Shown here: positions 1 to 10,301 of the stretch, one piece after another
Layout: each line of letters begins with the position of its first letter
Position numbering within the stretch: position 1 is the first letter of the stretch
Source of the DNA: Paraglaciecola arctica BSs20135
GTDB taxonomy: Bacteria > Pseudomonadota > Gammaproteobacteria > Enterobacterales > Alteromonadaceae
Length of the DNA: 64,000 nt
NCBI RefSeq assembly: GCF_000314995.1
Contig: NZ_BAEO01000027.1
Coordinates: forward strand, 217,733 to 281,732
Direction of reading: 5' to 3'
The notes under the pieces: generated by a model
The model's database searches: none
What the model was told of the DNA's origin: nothing
What the model saw: the letters and a program-made list of their open reading frames with translations, nothing else
Program-made: the position numbers and the translations under genes

Positions 1-462
1 AATAAACTTGCCATCGGCCAAGTTGTCACTCTGATGACTCAATCCAGTCAACTATTAGGTAGCATTAAATCTATTGCACAGCAACGTAGGTTAGATACTC
101 GTACAGTAGATGTCATCATTCGTTTGACTGAACAGAACCCGTCTATTTTACCCGGTGACTTATTACATATGGATATCAGTAGTGAAATAAACGCTAATGG
201 CTTTTGGGTGCCGCGAAAAGCCTTAGTGAGTGGTGTAAGAGGATTATGGAGTCTGTTTGCTGTTGAAACCATAGATGGCGAACAACAACTCGTGGCTAAG
301 CTAGTTGAGATGGTGCATGCAGATGACAAAAATGCCTTTGTACGAGGTGCTCTCCATGATGCTGAGCTTGTAGTGATAGAAGGTGTTCAGCGTTTAGTGC
401 CGGGGCAAAAAGTGGTTGTAGCTGACAACATACTGACTAACACAGTTACAGGTTTATTATAA
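1..462 (+). CDS. RND efflux periplasmic adaptor subunit (C-terminal part, runs off left edge)
   Basis: The reading frame is open from base 1, so only the last 153 residues of a membrane fusion protein are present. In this family the adaptor bridges an inner-membrane RND pump and an outer-membrane channel. The visible part resembles the membrane-proximal beta-barrel end: alternating strands, a segment reading PGDLLHMDIS and a late VEGVQRLVPGQKVVV, which matches the usual effect-plus-Gly tail of HlyD/AcrA-type adaptors. Its stop codon TAA overlaps the ATG of the permease gene by one base (TAATG), so the two are almost certainly translationally coupled. The ATG at 34 is internal, not the real start. 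Substrate cannot be read from this fragment. Confidence 0.8.
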   Translation, partial: NKLAIGQVVTLMTQSSQLLGSIKSIAQQRRLDTRTVDVIIRLTEQNPSILPGDLLHMDISSEINANGFWVPRKALVSGVRGLWSLFAVETIDGEQQLVAKLVEMVHADDKNAFVRGALHDAELVVIEGVQRLVPGQKVVVADNILTNTVTGLL

Positions 463-3400
463 TGTCACAATCAATACAACCAAATAATCAGCAGCATTTC
501 CCTTGGTATAGCCTGTTTTTCCGCAATGGGCACTTGTTAGTGTTAAGTATCATGGTATTGGTGGTGGCTGGTTTGTCCGCGATTAATAATATCCCTCGTT
601 TAGAAGATCCTAGAATCGATATCCGAAATGTGTTGGTCATTACGCCTTATCCAGGCGCTTCATCAGAAAGAGTAGAAGCACTGGTTACAGATGTAATTGA
701 AGATGAACTGAGACAGCTACACGAAATTAAGGAAATAAAATCTACCTCTCGCTCTGGCACCTCTGTTGTGGCGCTTGAATTACAAGCATGGGTAGATAGC
801 AGTAGCAACGAACAAATTTTTTCCAAAATCCGTGATGGTATAAACAACGCGAAACTCAAGTTTCCTCAAGGAGCAGGTGATCCTATTCTTGATGAACGTA
901 GAGGGGCAACTGCTTTCACCTTACTTGTAGGTTTACAACCAGCACAAGGTTATGGGACTCCTCTGTCCATTATTAGTCGAATGGCAGATCATTTATCTGA
1001 CCAATTGCGTAATGTACCCGGTACTGAGTTGGTAAGAGTCTACGGCGAGTTAGACGAAGAAATACGAGTGACTATTGACCCTCAGCAACTTACCCGTTCA
1101 GGTTTAAGCATAAGCCAAGCGAGTGATATAATAGCAAGTGCAGACCCTAAAGTACCTGCTGGAATGATGTATTCAACAGCACAAAATATGCGCATTCAAG
1201 TAGCACAAGAGCTTGATAGTGTGTCCACCATTAGAGACTTACCGTTACGGTCAAACGAACAAGGTGGATATTTGCGGTTGGGCGACATAGCCACAGTAGA
1301 AAGGGGGGCTCGTACACCAGTTAATGACATTGGTATGGTTGATGGGCAACAGGTCATATTTGTTGCATCACGGATGCAAACCACATTACGAGTTGATACT
1401 TGGACAGAGAATGCTAAAGAGATTGTTAATAAATTTAATAGTCAATATGGTGGCACGGTAGAAGCTAATATTGTGTTTGAACAGAATATTTATACTGAAA
1501 CACGTTTATCTGAGTTAACCACAAACCTATTACTGGGTAGCTTAGTGGTTATGGCTGTGGTGTTCATCTTTATGGGAATAAAGGCGTCTTGGATTGTCGG
1601 ATTGTCACTGCCACTGTGCGCGGCATTTGCTATATTTTCATTAAGTTTTTTTGATGAACAAATTCACCAAATGTCGATCTTTGGGATCATTATCGCTATC
1701 GGTTTACTCATTGATAATGCCATTGTTATCACAGATGAAATTAGAAGCAAATTAGTCAACTCTGATATCAGCCGCATCGATGCCTTAACACAAAGTATCC
1801 AACATTTATTTGTACCGTTATTAGCATCAACTTTAACTACTATTTTAGGTTTTATGCCCATTTTTTTACTGCCGGGCAATATTGGTGACTTTATTGGGTC
1901 AATTGCAATTAGTGTGGTGATGGCATTGATTGGCTCTCTATTTATTTCCCTGACTATTATTGCGGCCTTAGCTGCTCGTTTTTTATCCAGAAAGTCAGAG
2001 CTGTCATCGGCTTGGTATTCCATTGGTATTCAAGCTCCATCTATTAGCCTTGGATACAGAACTGCTCTGGAAAAAGCACTTAAAAGACCTTTGTTAGGGG
2101 TATTGGTTTGTATTGCCATTTCGGCTTCTGGATTTATTTTATCTGGGCAACTTGGAAATGTATTTTTCCCAAGCGCTGACAGAGATCAATTTGAAATTTA
2201 CTTGTGGTTGCCAGAAGGTACCGCGATTGAAGAGACCCAAGTTGTGGTTAAAAGTATGGATAAACTGATCCGTCAAAAGCAGCAAGTGGCACAACTTAGT
2301 TGGTTGGTGGGTGGGTCATTTCCATCTGTGTATTACAACCAAGTCATGAATAAAGATAATTCATCGCACTATGCAAATGCAGTTGTAAAAGCAAAAAGTG
2401 TCTCGGATGCCAAAGTACTTATAGGTGAATTGCAAACAGCGTTAGATCAAGCCTATCCGCAAGCTAAAATTGTAGTGCGAGCATTTGGCCAAGGCCCGCC
2501 GGTATCGGCACCGGTAGGGCTCAAAATATTCGGACCTGATATCAATATTTTAAATACCTTGGGTGAACAAGTTAGATTGGCAATGTCACAAACACCGGGT
2601 ATATCTCACTCTATCGCTTCTGTTACTTTTGGTGAGCCAGAATGGGTGCTTGAAGCAACACAAGACGCCAGCCAAATGGCTGGTATGTCGTTAGTGGAAA
2701 TTTCTCAACAACTTCAATACGCCTTAGACGGAAAAGTAGGCGGTTCGATAGTAGAAGGCACCGAAGAAATACCTATCAGAGTTCGAGTTGGAGATGAATT
2801 AGGGGGAGAACTAGTCCAAATTCAGAACTTACCTTTACTGAGTGAAAAACTGGCTAGACAAGGGGTATCGATGCCTGTGTCAGCTTTAGGTGATTTTTTA
2901 CTAAAACCCACAGTGGCAGGCATTACCCGACAGAACGGCGAGCGAGTGAATAATGTTGAGGCGTTTTTACTGCCTGGCGCTAAAGCTATAGATGTAGGTG
3001 AGCAAGTATTAAAAAGTCTAGACGATATGAATTTTAGCATGCCCAAAGGTTATCGTTTTAAAATGGCTGGCGATGCTGATGAACAACAAGAAGCATTAGG
3101 CCAATTAGCCACATATGCGCCGGTTTTGTTAGTGTTGATGATTACCACCTTAATCTTATCGTTTCGTAGTTTGAGGTTAGCGTTAGTGATAGGTTCGGTG
3201 GCGGTTTTGTCAGTCGGTTTAGGTATGTTGAGTCTTTGGCTTTCTGGTCTACCAATTGGCTTTAATCCTTTACTGGGTTGTGCTGGGCTTATCGGTGTTG
3301 CAATCAATGGTTCAATTGTAGTGATAGCAGCGATTAATGCTAACCCACAAGCAAAAGCAGGAGATATTAGGCAAATTGTCGAAGAAACCATGGGCTGTAG

Positions 3401-3581
3401 TCGACATATTTTGTCCACCACCTTTACCACTGTAGGAGGCTTTATTCCTATGTTGTTATTTAGTGAAGGAACGTTTTGGCCACCTTTAGCTGTAGTGTTG
3501 GCTGGTGGTGTAGGATTTTCGGTAATATTATCCTTGGTATTCACACCTTTAGTAGTGTCTAGATTAAATAGACCAGTATAA
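462..3581 (+). CDS. Efflux RND transporter permease subunit (AcrB/HAE-like)
   Basis: This 1039-residue inner-membrane pump is the usual length for AcrB-type permeases. It has one N-terminal membrane helix, a large periplasmic domain, a five-helix block around residues 345-510, a second periplasmic domain, and a last helix block from about 880. Family members export drugs, detergents or lipids using the proton gradient. The TM4 proton-relay motif reads GLLIDNAIV, so AcrB Asp407 is kept (D418) but Asp408 is Asn (N419). TM10 reads GVAINGSIV, with Asn (N949) where AcrB has Lys940. The relay is therefore not canonical, and the coupling mechanism may differ. It is coupled to the adaptor upstream. 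No outer-membrane channel gene follows, so it probably shares a TolC-like channel encoded elsewhere. Confidence 0.88.
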   Translation: MSQSIQPNNQQHFPWYSLFFRNGHLLVLSIMVLVVAGLSAINNIPRLEDPRIDIRNVLVITPYPGASSERVEALVTDVIEDELRQLHEIKEIKSTSRSGTSVVALELQAWVDSSSNEQIFSKIRDGINNAKLKFPQGAGDPILDERRGATAFTLLVGLQPAQGYGTPLSIISRMADHLSDQLRNVPGTELVRVYGELDEEIRVTIDPQQLTRSGLSISQASDIIASADPKVPAGMMYSTAQNMRIQVAQELDSVSTIRDLPLRSNEQGGYLRLGDIATVERGARTPVNDIGMVDGQQVIFVASRMQTTLRVDTWTENAKEIVNKFNSQYGGTVEANIVFEQNIYTETRLSELTTNLLLGSLVVMAVVFIFMGIKASWIVGLSLPLCAAFAIFSLSFFDEQIHQMSIFGIIIAIGLLIDNAIVITDEIRSKLVNSDISRIDALTQSIQHLFVPLLASTLTTILGFMPIFLLPGNIGDFIGSIAISVVMALIGSLFISLTIIAALAARFLSRKSELSSAWYSIGIQAPSISLGYRTALEKALKRPLLGVLVCIAISASGFILSGQLGNVFFPSADRDQFEIYLWLPEGTAIEETQVVVKSMDKLIRQKQQVAQLSWLVGGSFPSVYYNQVMNKDNSSHYANAVVKAKSVSDAKVLIGELQTALDQAYPQAKIVVRAFGQGPPVSAPVGLKIFGPDINILNTLGEQVRLAMSQTPGISHSIASVTFGEPEWVLEATQDASQMAGMSLVEISQQLQYALDGKVGGSIVEGTEEIPIRVRVGDELGGELVQIQNLPLLSEKLARQGVSMPVSALGDFLLKPTVAGITRQNGERVNNVEAFLLPGAKAIDVGEQVLKSLDDMNFSMPKGYRFKMAGDADEQQEALGQLATYAPVLLVLMITTLILSFRSLRLALVIGSVAVLSVGLGMLSLWLSGLPIGFNPLLGCAGLIGVAINGSIVVIAAINANPQAKAGDIRQIVEETMGCSRHILSTTFTTVGGFIPMLLFSEGTFWPPLAVVLAGGVGFSVILSLVFTPLVVSRLNRPV

Positions 3582-3703
3582 AAATACTGCCAACTTCGTG
3601 TTTAAAGCAAAGTGTATAGAGAGGCTCGTTGACACTAGCTGTTGCTTGATAACTCGGTTGCGAGGTAGGATAAAAACATTGTATATAGCGGCTGAGTAAT
3701 AAC

Positions 3704-3829
3704 ATGAAATCTGCTAAAAAAACTAAAATTAGCTGGTGGCAAACCGATTGTGTGAAGTGCAAGCGGATCAGAGCGTTGATTATTTGGGCAATATTAAGTT
3801 GTATTATTTACCTTTGGTTTTTGGGGTAA
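3704..3829 (+). CDS. Small predicted membrane protein, 41 residues
   Basis: A short frame starts at ATG 3704 and ends at TAA 3827-3829, 19 bases before the DUF2982 gene. The product begins with a basic stretch (MKSAKKTKISWW), has a Cys-x-x-Cys pair (DCVKCK), and then one hydrophobic helix (ALIIWAILSCIIYLWFLG). This is the plan of a single-pass small membrane protein with a cytosolic or redox-exposed CxxC. I do not recognise a named family. Its position just ahead of a membrane-protein gene suggests cotranscription. It is supported by composition and placement only. Confidence 0.5.
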   Translation: MKSAKKTKISWWQTDCVKCKRIRALIIWAILSCIIYLWFLG

Positions 3830-3848
3830 TTAGGAGCAGCTACTTTTT

Positions 3849-4541
3849 ATGCAAGATATTATTGAAATCAGGAGCCAAGCCAAACGTAATGTGATTGCCA
3901 GTGTGTTGATTGGTCTAGTTGGCCTGTGTTTGGCTAGTATTACATTTTCTGTGCTTCCTAAATCTCTATACTTGATTGGAATATTTTTGACTAGTGCATC
4001 ACTAGTGGCATTACTGATTGCTTGGGTTAAATATAGAGAGCCACAGTTCAGCTTTTTACTTTCTAGAACAGCTATTCTTTACAACCATAGGAATGGTCGA
4101 TGGCAGCTTGATTGGCATAATATTCAACGTATTGATGTACCCAAAGTAACTCATGGCGTAGAGCTCAAATCCCTTGATATGGTGGCGATTAAGATTAAAG
4201 ACTATTCAGTCTTTTTGGAAACAGTATCACCACGGCTAATGAGCAACATTTTAATGGAGCAGCGACCTTTATTATTCCATGATATGCCCCCTTCGCAAGA
4301 CTGTGCTACTGGCAGTTGCCATAGTGACGATATGTTAGAGCACGACTATTTTAAGGACTCCAAGGGTATCGAGTACAAAGGTATTCAAGCCATGTTTGCA
4401 AACCGTATGACTAAGCTAAGAGCGCGCTTAGGATATGATGTTTTTATTGCTGGCTCTGAGTTAGATCGTCCTGAGCAGGAATTTGTCGATTTGTTACGGC
4501 AATGCCAGCAACGAGTATTAGCCACTCCCAATTCAGCTTAA
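3849..4541 (+). CDS. DUF2982 family membrane protein
   Basis: A 230-residue protein with two hydrophobic helices near the N terminus (about residues 15-35 and 38-58), followed by a soluble domain of roughly 170 residues. It resembles the DUF2982 family of Alteromonadales and Vibrionales, whose function is not known. The soluble part has the look of a PH-like membrane-associated domain (strands around SRTAILYNHRNGRWQLDWHNIQRIDVP). A Cys-rich turn (DCATGSCHSDDM) lies near residues 151-162. A GGAGC ribosome-binding site precedes the ATG. The 3' end overlaps the end of the convergent kinase gene by four bases. Confidence 0.7.
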   Translation: MQDIIEIRSQAKRNVIASVLIGLVGLCLASITFSVLPKSLYLIGIFLTSASLVALLIAWVKYREPQFSFLLSRTAILYNHRNGRWQLDWHNIQRIDVPKVTHGVELKSLDMVAIKIKDYSVFLETVSPRLMSNILMEQRPLLFHDMPPSQDCATGSCHSDDMLEHDYFKDSKGIEYKGIQAMFANRMTKLRARLGYDVFIAGSELDRPEQEFVDLLRQCQQRVLATPNSA

Positions 4542-7500
4542 ATAATATTCGCTTGTTTGACTGCTAATAATAGGTCAACAGATTCACTCTTTAGTCTACT
4601 CACCCTTAATTTCGCAAGCTCAATCTGCTGACGTTTTAATGCGCTTTCCATATCACTACAAAGTGTCAGCATCGCAGGCACACCTGTATAACAACATGCG
4701 CCGTGTAATTGATGCACTACTGTCTGCATCTCCTCATAGTTTTCAACTTGGTTAGCTTTTTCAATTGACTCAACCAGCCCCGGTAATTGTTCCACAAATT
4801 GTTGCAATATATCCTTAGCAGTATCTTCATTTTGATGAGCGCGCTTTAGTGCGAGTGGCCAGTCAAAACTGGGCTGTTGCTCATTAATAGGATCCGCTAT
4901 CTGACACCAGCGTTTGATCAAGTCTATTAAATCCGACAAGTTGATAGGTTTAGGTAAATAATCATCCATTCCTGAAGCGAGTAGCCTATCTTGCTCTTCT
5001 TTAAATGCATGAGCAGTGACTGCAATAATAGGAGTGCCTAAGTTTAAATCTGTCTGTCGGATCTGTTTAGTGGCCTCTAACCCGTCCATATTTGGCATTT
5101 GTACGTCCATGAGGATCAAATCAAATTCATGCTCTTTGCATTGTGATACGGCGTCCGCGCCACTGTACGCCAAGGTAAGTTGTAAATTGGTTTTTTTCAA
5201 CCAAGTGGTGAGTAGCCGCAAATTGATTTCCATATCATCCACAGCCAACACTTTAGCCCTTGGCAATGCCGCTAAACGCTGTTGTAATTTATCAGTAGGA
5301 TTTTCTTCTGGAGCATGTAATAAGCTGTTCAGTTTGCCTAAAGTCAAAGGCAGACGCATTTGATGTGAGAAATATTGCGATAGATCGTTACGATTTGATA
5401 ATGATTCAAAGCCAGAATATAACAATACAGCATCATCCGCATTTAAGTGCCGCGTGGCTTCCAAAATGCTGGGCAATATATTTTCTTTGTTGTTAGGTAC
5501 ACATATAAAAACTAAATCATAATGCTGTTTTAGTTCTCTAAGATAAGCTAATGATTCGACGCCGGTCACGCTTGCGCCTAAATAAGTTAGTATCTTCACA
5601 CCACAATGGCGGGATTGAGGAAAGGGGTCAAAATAAACAATTCTTTTATCCAACCATTCACTGTCGGGGCTAAGGGAAAGATTACTATTAAGCAGGTTGC
5701 ATCTGATAGTTACTGTAAAAGTACTGCCTGAATTGGGTGTACTTTGTAGATGGAGTTCGCCACGCATTAATTTGACTAATTCTTGGCAGATTACCAGGCC
5801 TAAACCTGTTCCTTGGTATGAACGGCTTAGGGCATTATCAACTTGTGAGAAAGCTGCAAACAGTTTTCTTTGATCTTCGCGGCTTATGCCTATTCCAGAA
5901 TCTTCAATTTTAAGTACAAGTTCGTAAATGCCATGATCTCGCTCTTTTCCATGGGCCGAAAGGCTGACAAAACCTTGGTCAGTGAACTTGAGCGCATTTC
6001 CTAGTAGGTTGTTCAAAACCTGCTTAATTCGATAGCTATCACCAATTAGTTTTTCAGGCAAAGGTTCTAGGTTGTAAACAAATTCTAGATTTTTTAGGTG
6101 TGCAGACTTAGCCATAACACTGACCATATCTTCTAACATTTCGTTAGGTAAAAAAGGGTGGTTGTTTATTTTTAGCTTACCGGCTTCAATTTTGGAAAAA
6201 TCCAATAATCATTAACTATGCTGAGTAAGTTATCTGCCGCAGCATTGATAATACTGACTTGTTCTTGTTTTTCTGGAGGCAGTGAATTTGAATGTAACTC
6301 TTTGCTAAAGCCTAATATGGCATTCAGAGGCGTGCGTATTTCATGACTCATATTAGCTAAAAATTGTGACTTAACGTTACTCGCTGTAATGGCATCTTTA
6401 CGAGCAATATCTAAGCGCACGTTTTGTTCTTCAACTAATTCAATATTGTTTCTTAAGTCCTCTGTTGTTTGTTCCACCTCCTGTTCCAACTGGTGACGGC
6501 TTTTATCCATTAAGGCCAGAGAAAATAAAATTGCCTCAATAAAAACACCTAGTTGAAAACAATAGGTTGTGAAGAAATTGGAGGGCAGAATAGTCGTCAG
6601 ACTCAACATGCCAATAAGTGCAAATCCGGCAAATATGCTCCATGCAAAAATAAAGTACCGAGCAGCATAAAATTGATTTCCATAACTCTCAAAACCTGCG
6701 TAAGTGCAAGTGGCAATGGCAATTATGCTTACAATATAAACCAAAGCGTTTTGCCAATCAGGAGGTAATATGTTTAATACCGACAACAGACTTAAACTTA
6801 CGAAAAGGCCGATACAAATTTTAATATAAACCAAAGCGGTAGGCGCTGATCTGGACATTTCTAAAAATGAAATAGCAAACAATCCAGAACAAATACCTAT
6901 GACCACATAGATCAAATCTGTATGAGAACTGACCCATATGGTGATTGAACTGGGCATCAATAAATGTAAATGGCCACCCCAAACAAACTGCCAGATCAAC
7001 ACCGAACTAATATAACCTACATAAGCTAGTAAACTATTTTCCCTTAACCCTATAAACAAAATAAGGTTATAGAAGACCAACATGATGAGTCCACCATAAA
7101 ACAAACCCCATATTAGGTTGTCATAGAAATTAATTTGTTCGTGATGAATTTGAGTTTGGATATCGACTGGCGCCAATAATGCAGACTGTTGGCTTTCTAT
7201 GCGTATATACAAGTCGATTGTTTGCGCATAAGGCATATCTAGCGTCAAAGTTGGAAAGCGAAATCTGGGGTGCGGGCGAGCCTTACCGTCACTAATATGT
7301 CCAAGAACTTCGTTACCTAACAAAACGTAGATATCCACTTTTTCTAATTGCGTAAATGCAACATCAATAACCCATTGTTTATTGTCGGTAACGTTGCTGA
7401 TAGTGGTGTGCAGCCATACTCCTTTATCGGAAAATCCATAGTTTGGATTGTCACCGACTTGCCAAACAAATTCATCTAGTCTTTGTTTGACGTCAAATAG

Positions 7501-7659
7501 CCCAAGTGCATTGTCTGTTTCTCGAAATACCTTTAATTGCGGAGATAACCTGATAACTTCATCTGCAGTAATTAATTGAACATCGCTTTGCGCGACGGCC
7601 CACAGAGGTAGGGATAACAAAATTACTAGTAAAAACCTGTAGTGGCGATGAAACATCAA
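4538..7659 (-). pseudogene. BarA-like hybrid sensor histidine kinase, split by a frameshift
   Basis: Two overlapping frames encode one hybrid kinase. The first (7659-6172) has a signal peptide, a 7TMR-DISM extracellular domain, seven membrane helices, a coiled coil and the HisKA box (His439 in MSHEIRTP), and then ends in nonsense. The second (from about 6205) resumes exactly at the conserved DFSKIEAGKL. It continues with the HATPase, a degenerate receiver, a true receiver (LILMDVQMP; Asp367 of that piece) and an Hpt domain (His501 in HQLHGACC). The span of 3122 bases is one short of a multiple of three. One base added near 6207-6213 restores ...VNDILDFSKIEAG, about 1040 residues. By family it would feed a response regulator through Hpt, like BarA to UvrY. 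No partner regulator is adjacent. A sequencing error is the main alternative to real inactivation. Confidence 0.8.
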
Positions 7660-7886
7660 ATTCAGTCAATGTAGGATTTAATTAACATCATTAAACCATC
7701 TGACTAATACTTATGGCAAACGTTTGGTCAACAGGTTTTCGCATTATTTTGATGGGCAAAGACAAACTTAGGTGATGCAATCGGTGCCAATTATAGGGTA
7801 ACCTATTCAGCAAAGTAATGCGGTATTAGGCAGTGCTTACTTTCAACCTGCAATTTCAAACAAGAATAAGTGGTAAAAAGTCCAAC

Positions 7887-10208
7887 ATGAGTCAAGAAAC
7901 CATTATCAATAAAGATGGCATCGAGCAGTTAACAATGCGTCGATTCACTGAAGAATCGTACTTAAATTATTCCATGTACGTCATTATGGACAGAGCATTG
8001 CCGCATATTGGTGATGGTTTGAAGCCGGTGCAAAGACGTATAGTGTATGCCATGTCTGAGCTTGGTCTGAATAACGCAGCTAAGTACAAAAAATCGGCGC
8101 GTACTGTTGGTGACGTATTGGGTAAATTTCACCCCCATGGTGATTCGGCCTGTTATGAAGCTATGGTGTTGATGGCGCAGCCGTTTTCTTATCGTTATCC
8201 TTTAGTAGACGGGCAAGGTAATTGGGGAGCGCCAGATGATCCTAAATCCTTCGCCGCAATGCGTTATACCGAATCTCGATTATCTAAATTTAGTGAAGTG
8301 TTATTAACTGAGCTAGGTCAGGGCACTGTTGATTGGCAGCCCAATTTTGATGGTACTTTAGATGAGCCAAAGGTATTGCCGGCTCGTTTACCGCATATTT
8401 TATTAAATGGGATTACCGGTATTGCAGTGGGAATGGCGACTGACATTCCACCGCATAATGTACGTGAAGTCGCCAATGCTTGCGCACATTTATTAGATAA
8501 TAGTAAAGCTGAATTACACGAATTATTAGAATTTGTACAAGGGCCAGATTACCCTACAGACGCTGAAATCATTACCGCAAAAGCCGATATTACTAAGATT
8601 TACGAAACTGGCCGCGGTTCAATCAGAATGCGTGCAGTGTACACAGAAGAGCAAGGTGACATAATTATCACTGCGTTGCCTCATCAAGCATCGGGTGGCA
8701 AAATTCTCGAACAAATAGCCGCTCAAATGCAGGCTAAAAAGTTACCTATGGTCAGTGATTTACGTGACGAGTCAGATCACGAAAACCCAACTCGTTTGTT
8801 GATTACACCGCGCTCAAATCGTGTTGATGTAGAACAACTGATGCAACATTTGTTTGCCACTACAGATTTAGAAAAAAGTTACAGAGTTAATATCAACATG
8901 ATTGGCTTAGATGGCCGACCTCAAGTGAAAGACTTGCGAATGATACTAACCGAGTGGTTGACCTTCAGAAAAGACACTGTGGTACGGAGGTTACAGTTTA
9001 GATTAGATAAAGTTCTTGCCAGATTACATATTCTTGAAGCTTTAATGATCGCCTTTTTAAATATTGACGAAGTCATTCGCATTATCCGTTACGAAGAAAA
9101 ACCTAAACAGCAATTAATGACTCAGTTTAGTTTATCGGATATTCAAGCTGAAGCGATACTCGATTTAAAACTCCGTCACCTTGCTAAATTGGAAGAAGTC
9201 AAAATCCAAGCAGAGCAAGAAGAGCTAGCCAAAGAGCGAGATGCGCTGCAGTTATTATTAGGTTCTGATAAACGATTAAAAACGCTGATCAAAAAAGAAA
9301 TATTAGAAGCTGCAGAGATATATGGCGATGATAGGCGCTCACCTATTGTTGCGCGGGGTGAATCTAAAGCCTTATCTGAAAAAGAGTTAATTCCTTCAGA
9401 AGCCGTTACTGTGGTGTTGTCTGAAAAAGGCTGGGCTCGATGCGCTAAAGGCCACGATGTGGATGTAGAAGGTTTAAGTTACAAAGCCGGTGACGGCTAT
9501 CAGGCTAGTGCCAAAGGGCGTAGTAATCAACAAGTGGTATTTCTCGATTCCTCAGGTAGGGCGTTTTCCTGTGATGCTCATGGGTTACCTTCAGCTCGTA
9601 GCCAAGGAGAGCCATTGACCGGCCGATTTAATATAGTCAGCGGAGAAAATGTTGAACATTTGGTTATGGGCAATGATGAACAACAATATCTAATGGCTTC
9701 TGATGCCGGCTATGGGTTTGTCGGTAAGTTTAGCGATATGGTTAGCAAAAACAAAGCAGGCAAAGCCTATTTGTCGCTATCTACTGCAGCTAAAATCATT
9801 GGCCCACAGCCAGTGTTTAATCTTAAAACCGATTGGTGCCTAGCTATTTCGAACGAAGGCAGAATGTTAATGTTTCCGCTGCGTGATTTACCGAGTTTAG
9901 GTAAAGGAAAAGGTAATAAACTGCTTAGTATTCCGTCAGCAAAAGTACAGTCCAGAGAAGAGTATGTCAGTGTGTTGGCCGTAGTGCCGCAAGGAGCTAA
10001 CGTTAAGATCCTCGCGGGCAAGCGAGGTATGACACTTACCGCTGCTGACCTTGTTCACTATCAAGGAGAGCGCGGAAGACGAGGCAATAAATTACCTCGT
10101 GGCTTACAACGAGTAGATGGTGTTGAAGTTGAAAAAGTTGGGCTAGTCGCTACCGAAACAGAAGAAACTGATCCTATAGATGGCAATGATCCAGACTTAC
10201 TCCTTTAA
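7887..10208 (+). CDS. parC: DNA topoisomerase IV subunit A
   Basis: Topoisomerase IV (ParC2ParE2) decatenates daughter chromosomes. The 773-residue product matches ParC closely. The quinolone-resistance region reads [12 protein letters not shown] with the sensitive-type Ser87 and Glu91 (E. coli Ser80 and Glu84), and the catalytic tyrosine is Y127 in [10 protein letters not shown]-terminal beta-pinwheel follows, and the tail is acidic. I chose the ATG at 7887 because [14 protein letters not shown] gives the family N terminus. A GTG 54 bases upstream would add residues of no family likeness. parE is not in the window. The gene is divergent from the broken kinase and ends in a clear terminator. 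Confidence 0.96.
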   Translation: MSQETIINKDGIEQLTMRRFTEESYLNYSMYVIMDRALPHIGDGLKPVQRRIVYAMSELGLNNAAKYKKSARTVGDVLGKFHPHGDSACYEAMVLMAQPFSYRYPLVDGQGNWGAPDDPKSFAAMRYTESRLSKFSEVLLTELGQGTVDWQPNFDGTLDEPKVLPARLPHILLNGITGIAVGMATDIPPHNVREVANACAHLLDNSKAELHELLEFVQGPDYPTDAEIITAKADITKIYETGRGSIRMRAVYTEEQGDIIITALPHQASGGKILEQIAAQMQAKKLPMVSDLRDESDHENPTRLLITPRSNRVDVEQLMQHLFATTDLEKSYRVNINMIGLDGRPQVKDLRMILTEWLTFRKDTVVRRLQFRLDKVLARLHILEALMIAFLNIDEVIRIIRYEEKPKQQLMTQFSLSDIQAEAILDLKLRHLAKLEEVKIQAEQEELAKERDALQLLLGSDKRLKTLIKKEILEAAEIYGDDRRSPIVARGESKALSEKELIPSEAVTVVLSEKGWARCAKGHDVDVEGLSYKAGDGYQASAKGRSNQQVVFLDSSGRAFSCDAHGLPSARSQGEPLTGRFNIVSGENVEHLVMGNDEQQYLMASDAGYGFVGKFSDMVSKNKAGKAYLSLSTAAKIIGPQPVFNLKTDWCLAISNEGRMLMFPLRDLPSLGKGKGNKLLSIPSAKVQSREEYVSVLAVVPQGANVKILAGKRGMTLTAADLVHYQGERGRRGNKLPRGLQRVDGVEVEKVGLVATETEETDPIDGNDPDLLL

Positions 10209-10223
10209 TAACATAATGATTTC

Positions 10224-10254
10224 AAAGCGAATGGGATTCTCTCATTCGCTTTTT
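10224..10254 (+). terminator. Rho-independent terminator after parC
   Basis: A ten-base stem AAAGCGAATG / CATTCGCTTT (10224-10233 and 10243-10252) with a nine-base loop is followed by T-rich sequence, 16 bases after the parC stop. On the other strand the stem is flanked by an A-rich run read as T, so it may also serve convergent ftsX. Confidence 0.85.
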
Positions 10255-10301
10255 ATTATGATTCAATTAAAAGAATATATATTTCTCTATATGAAGACTG
10301 G

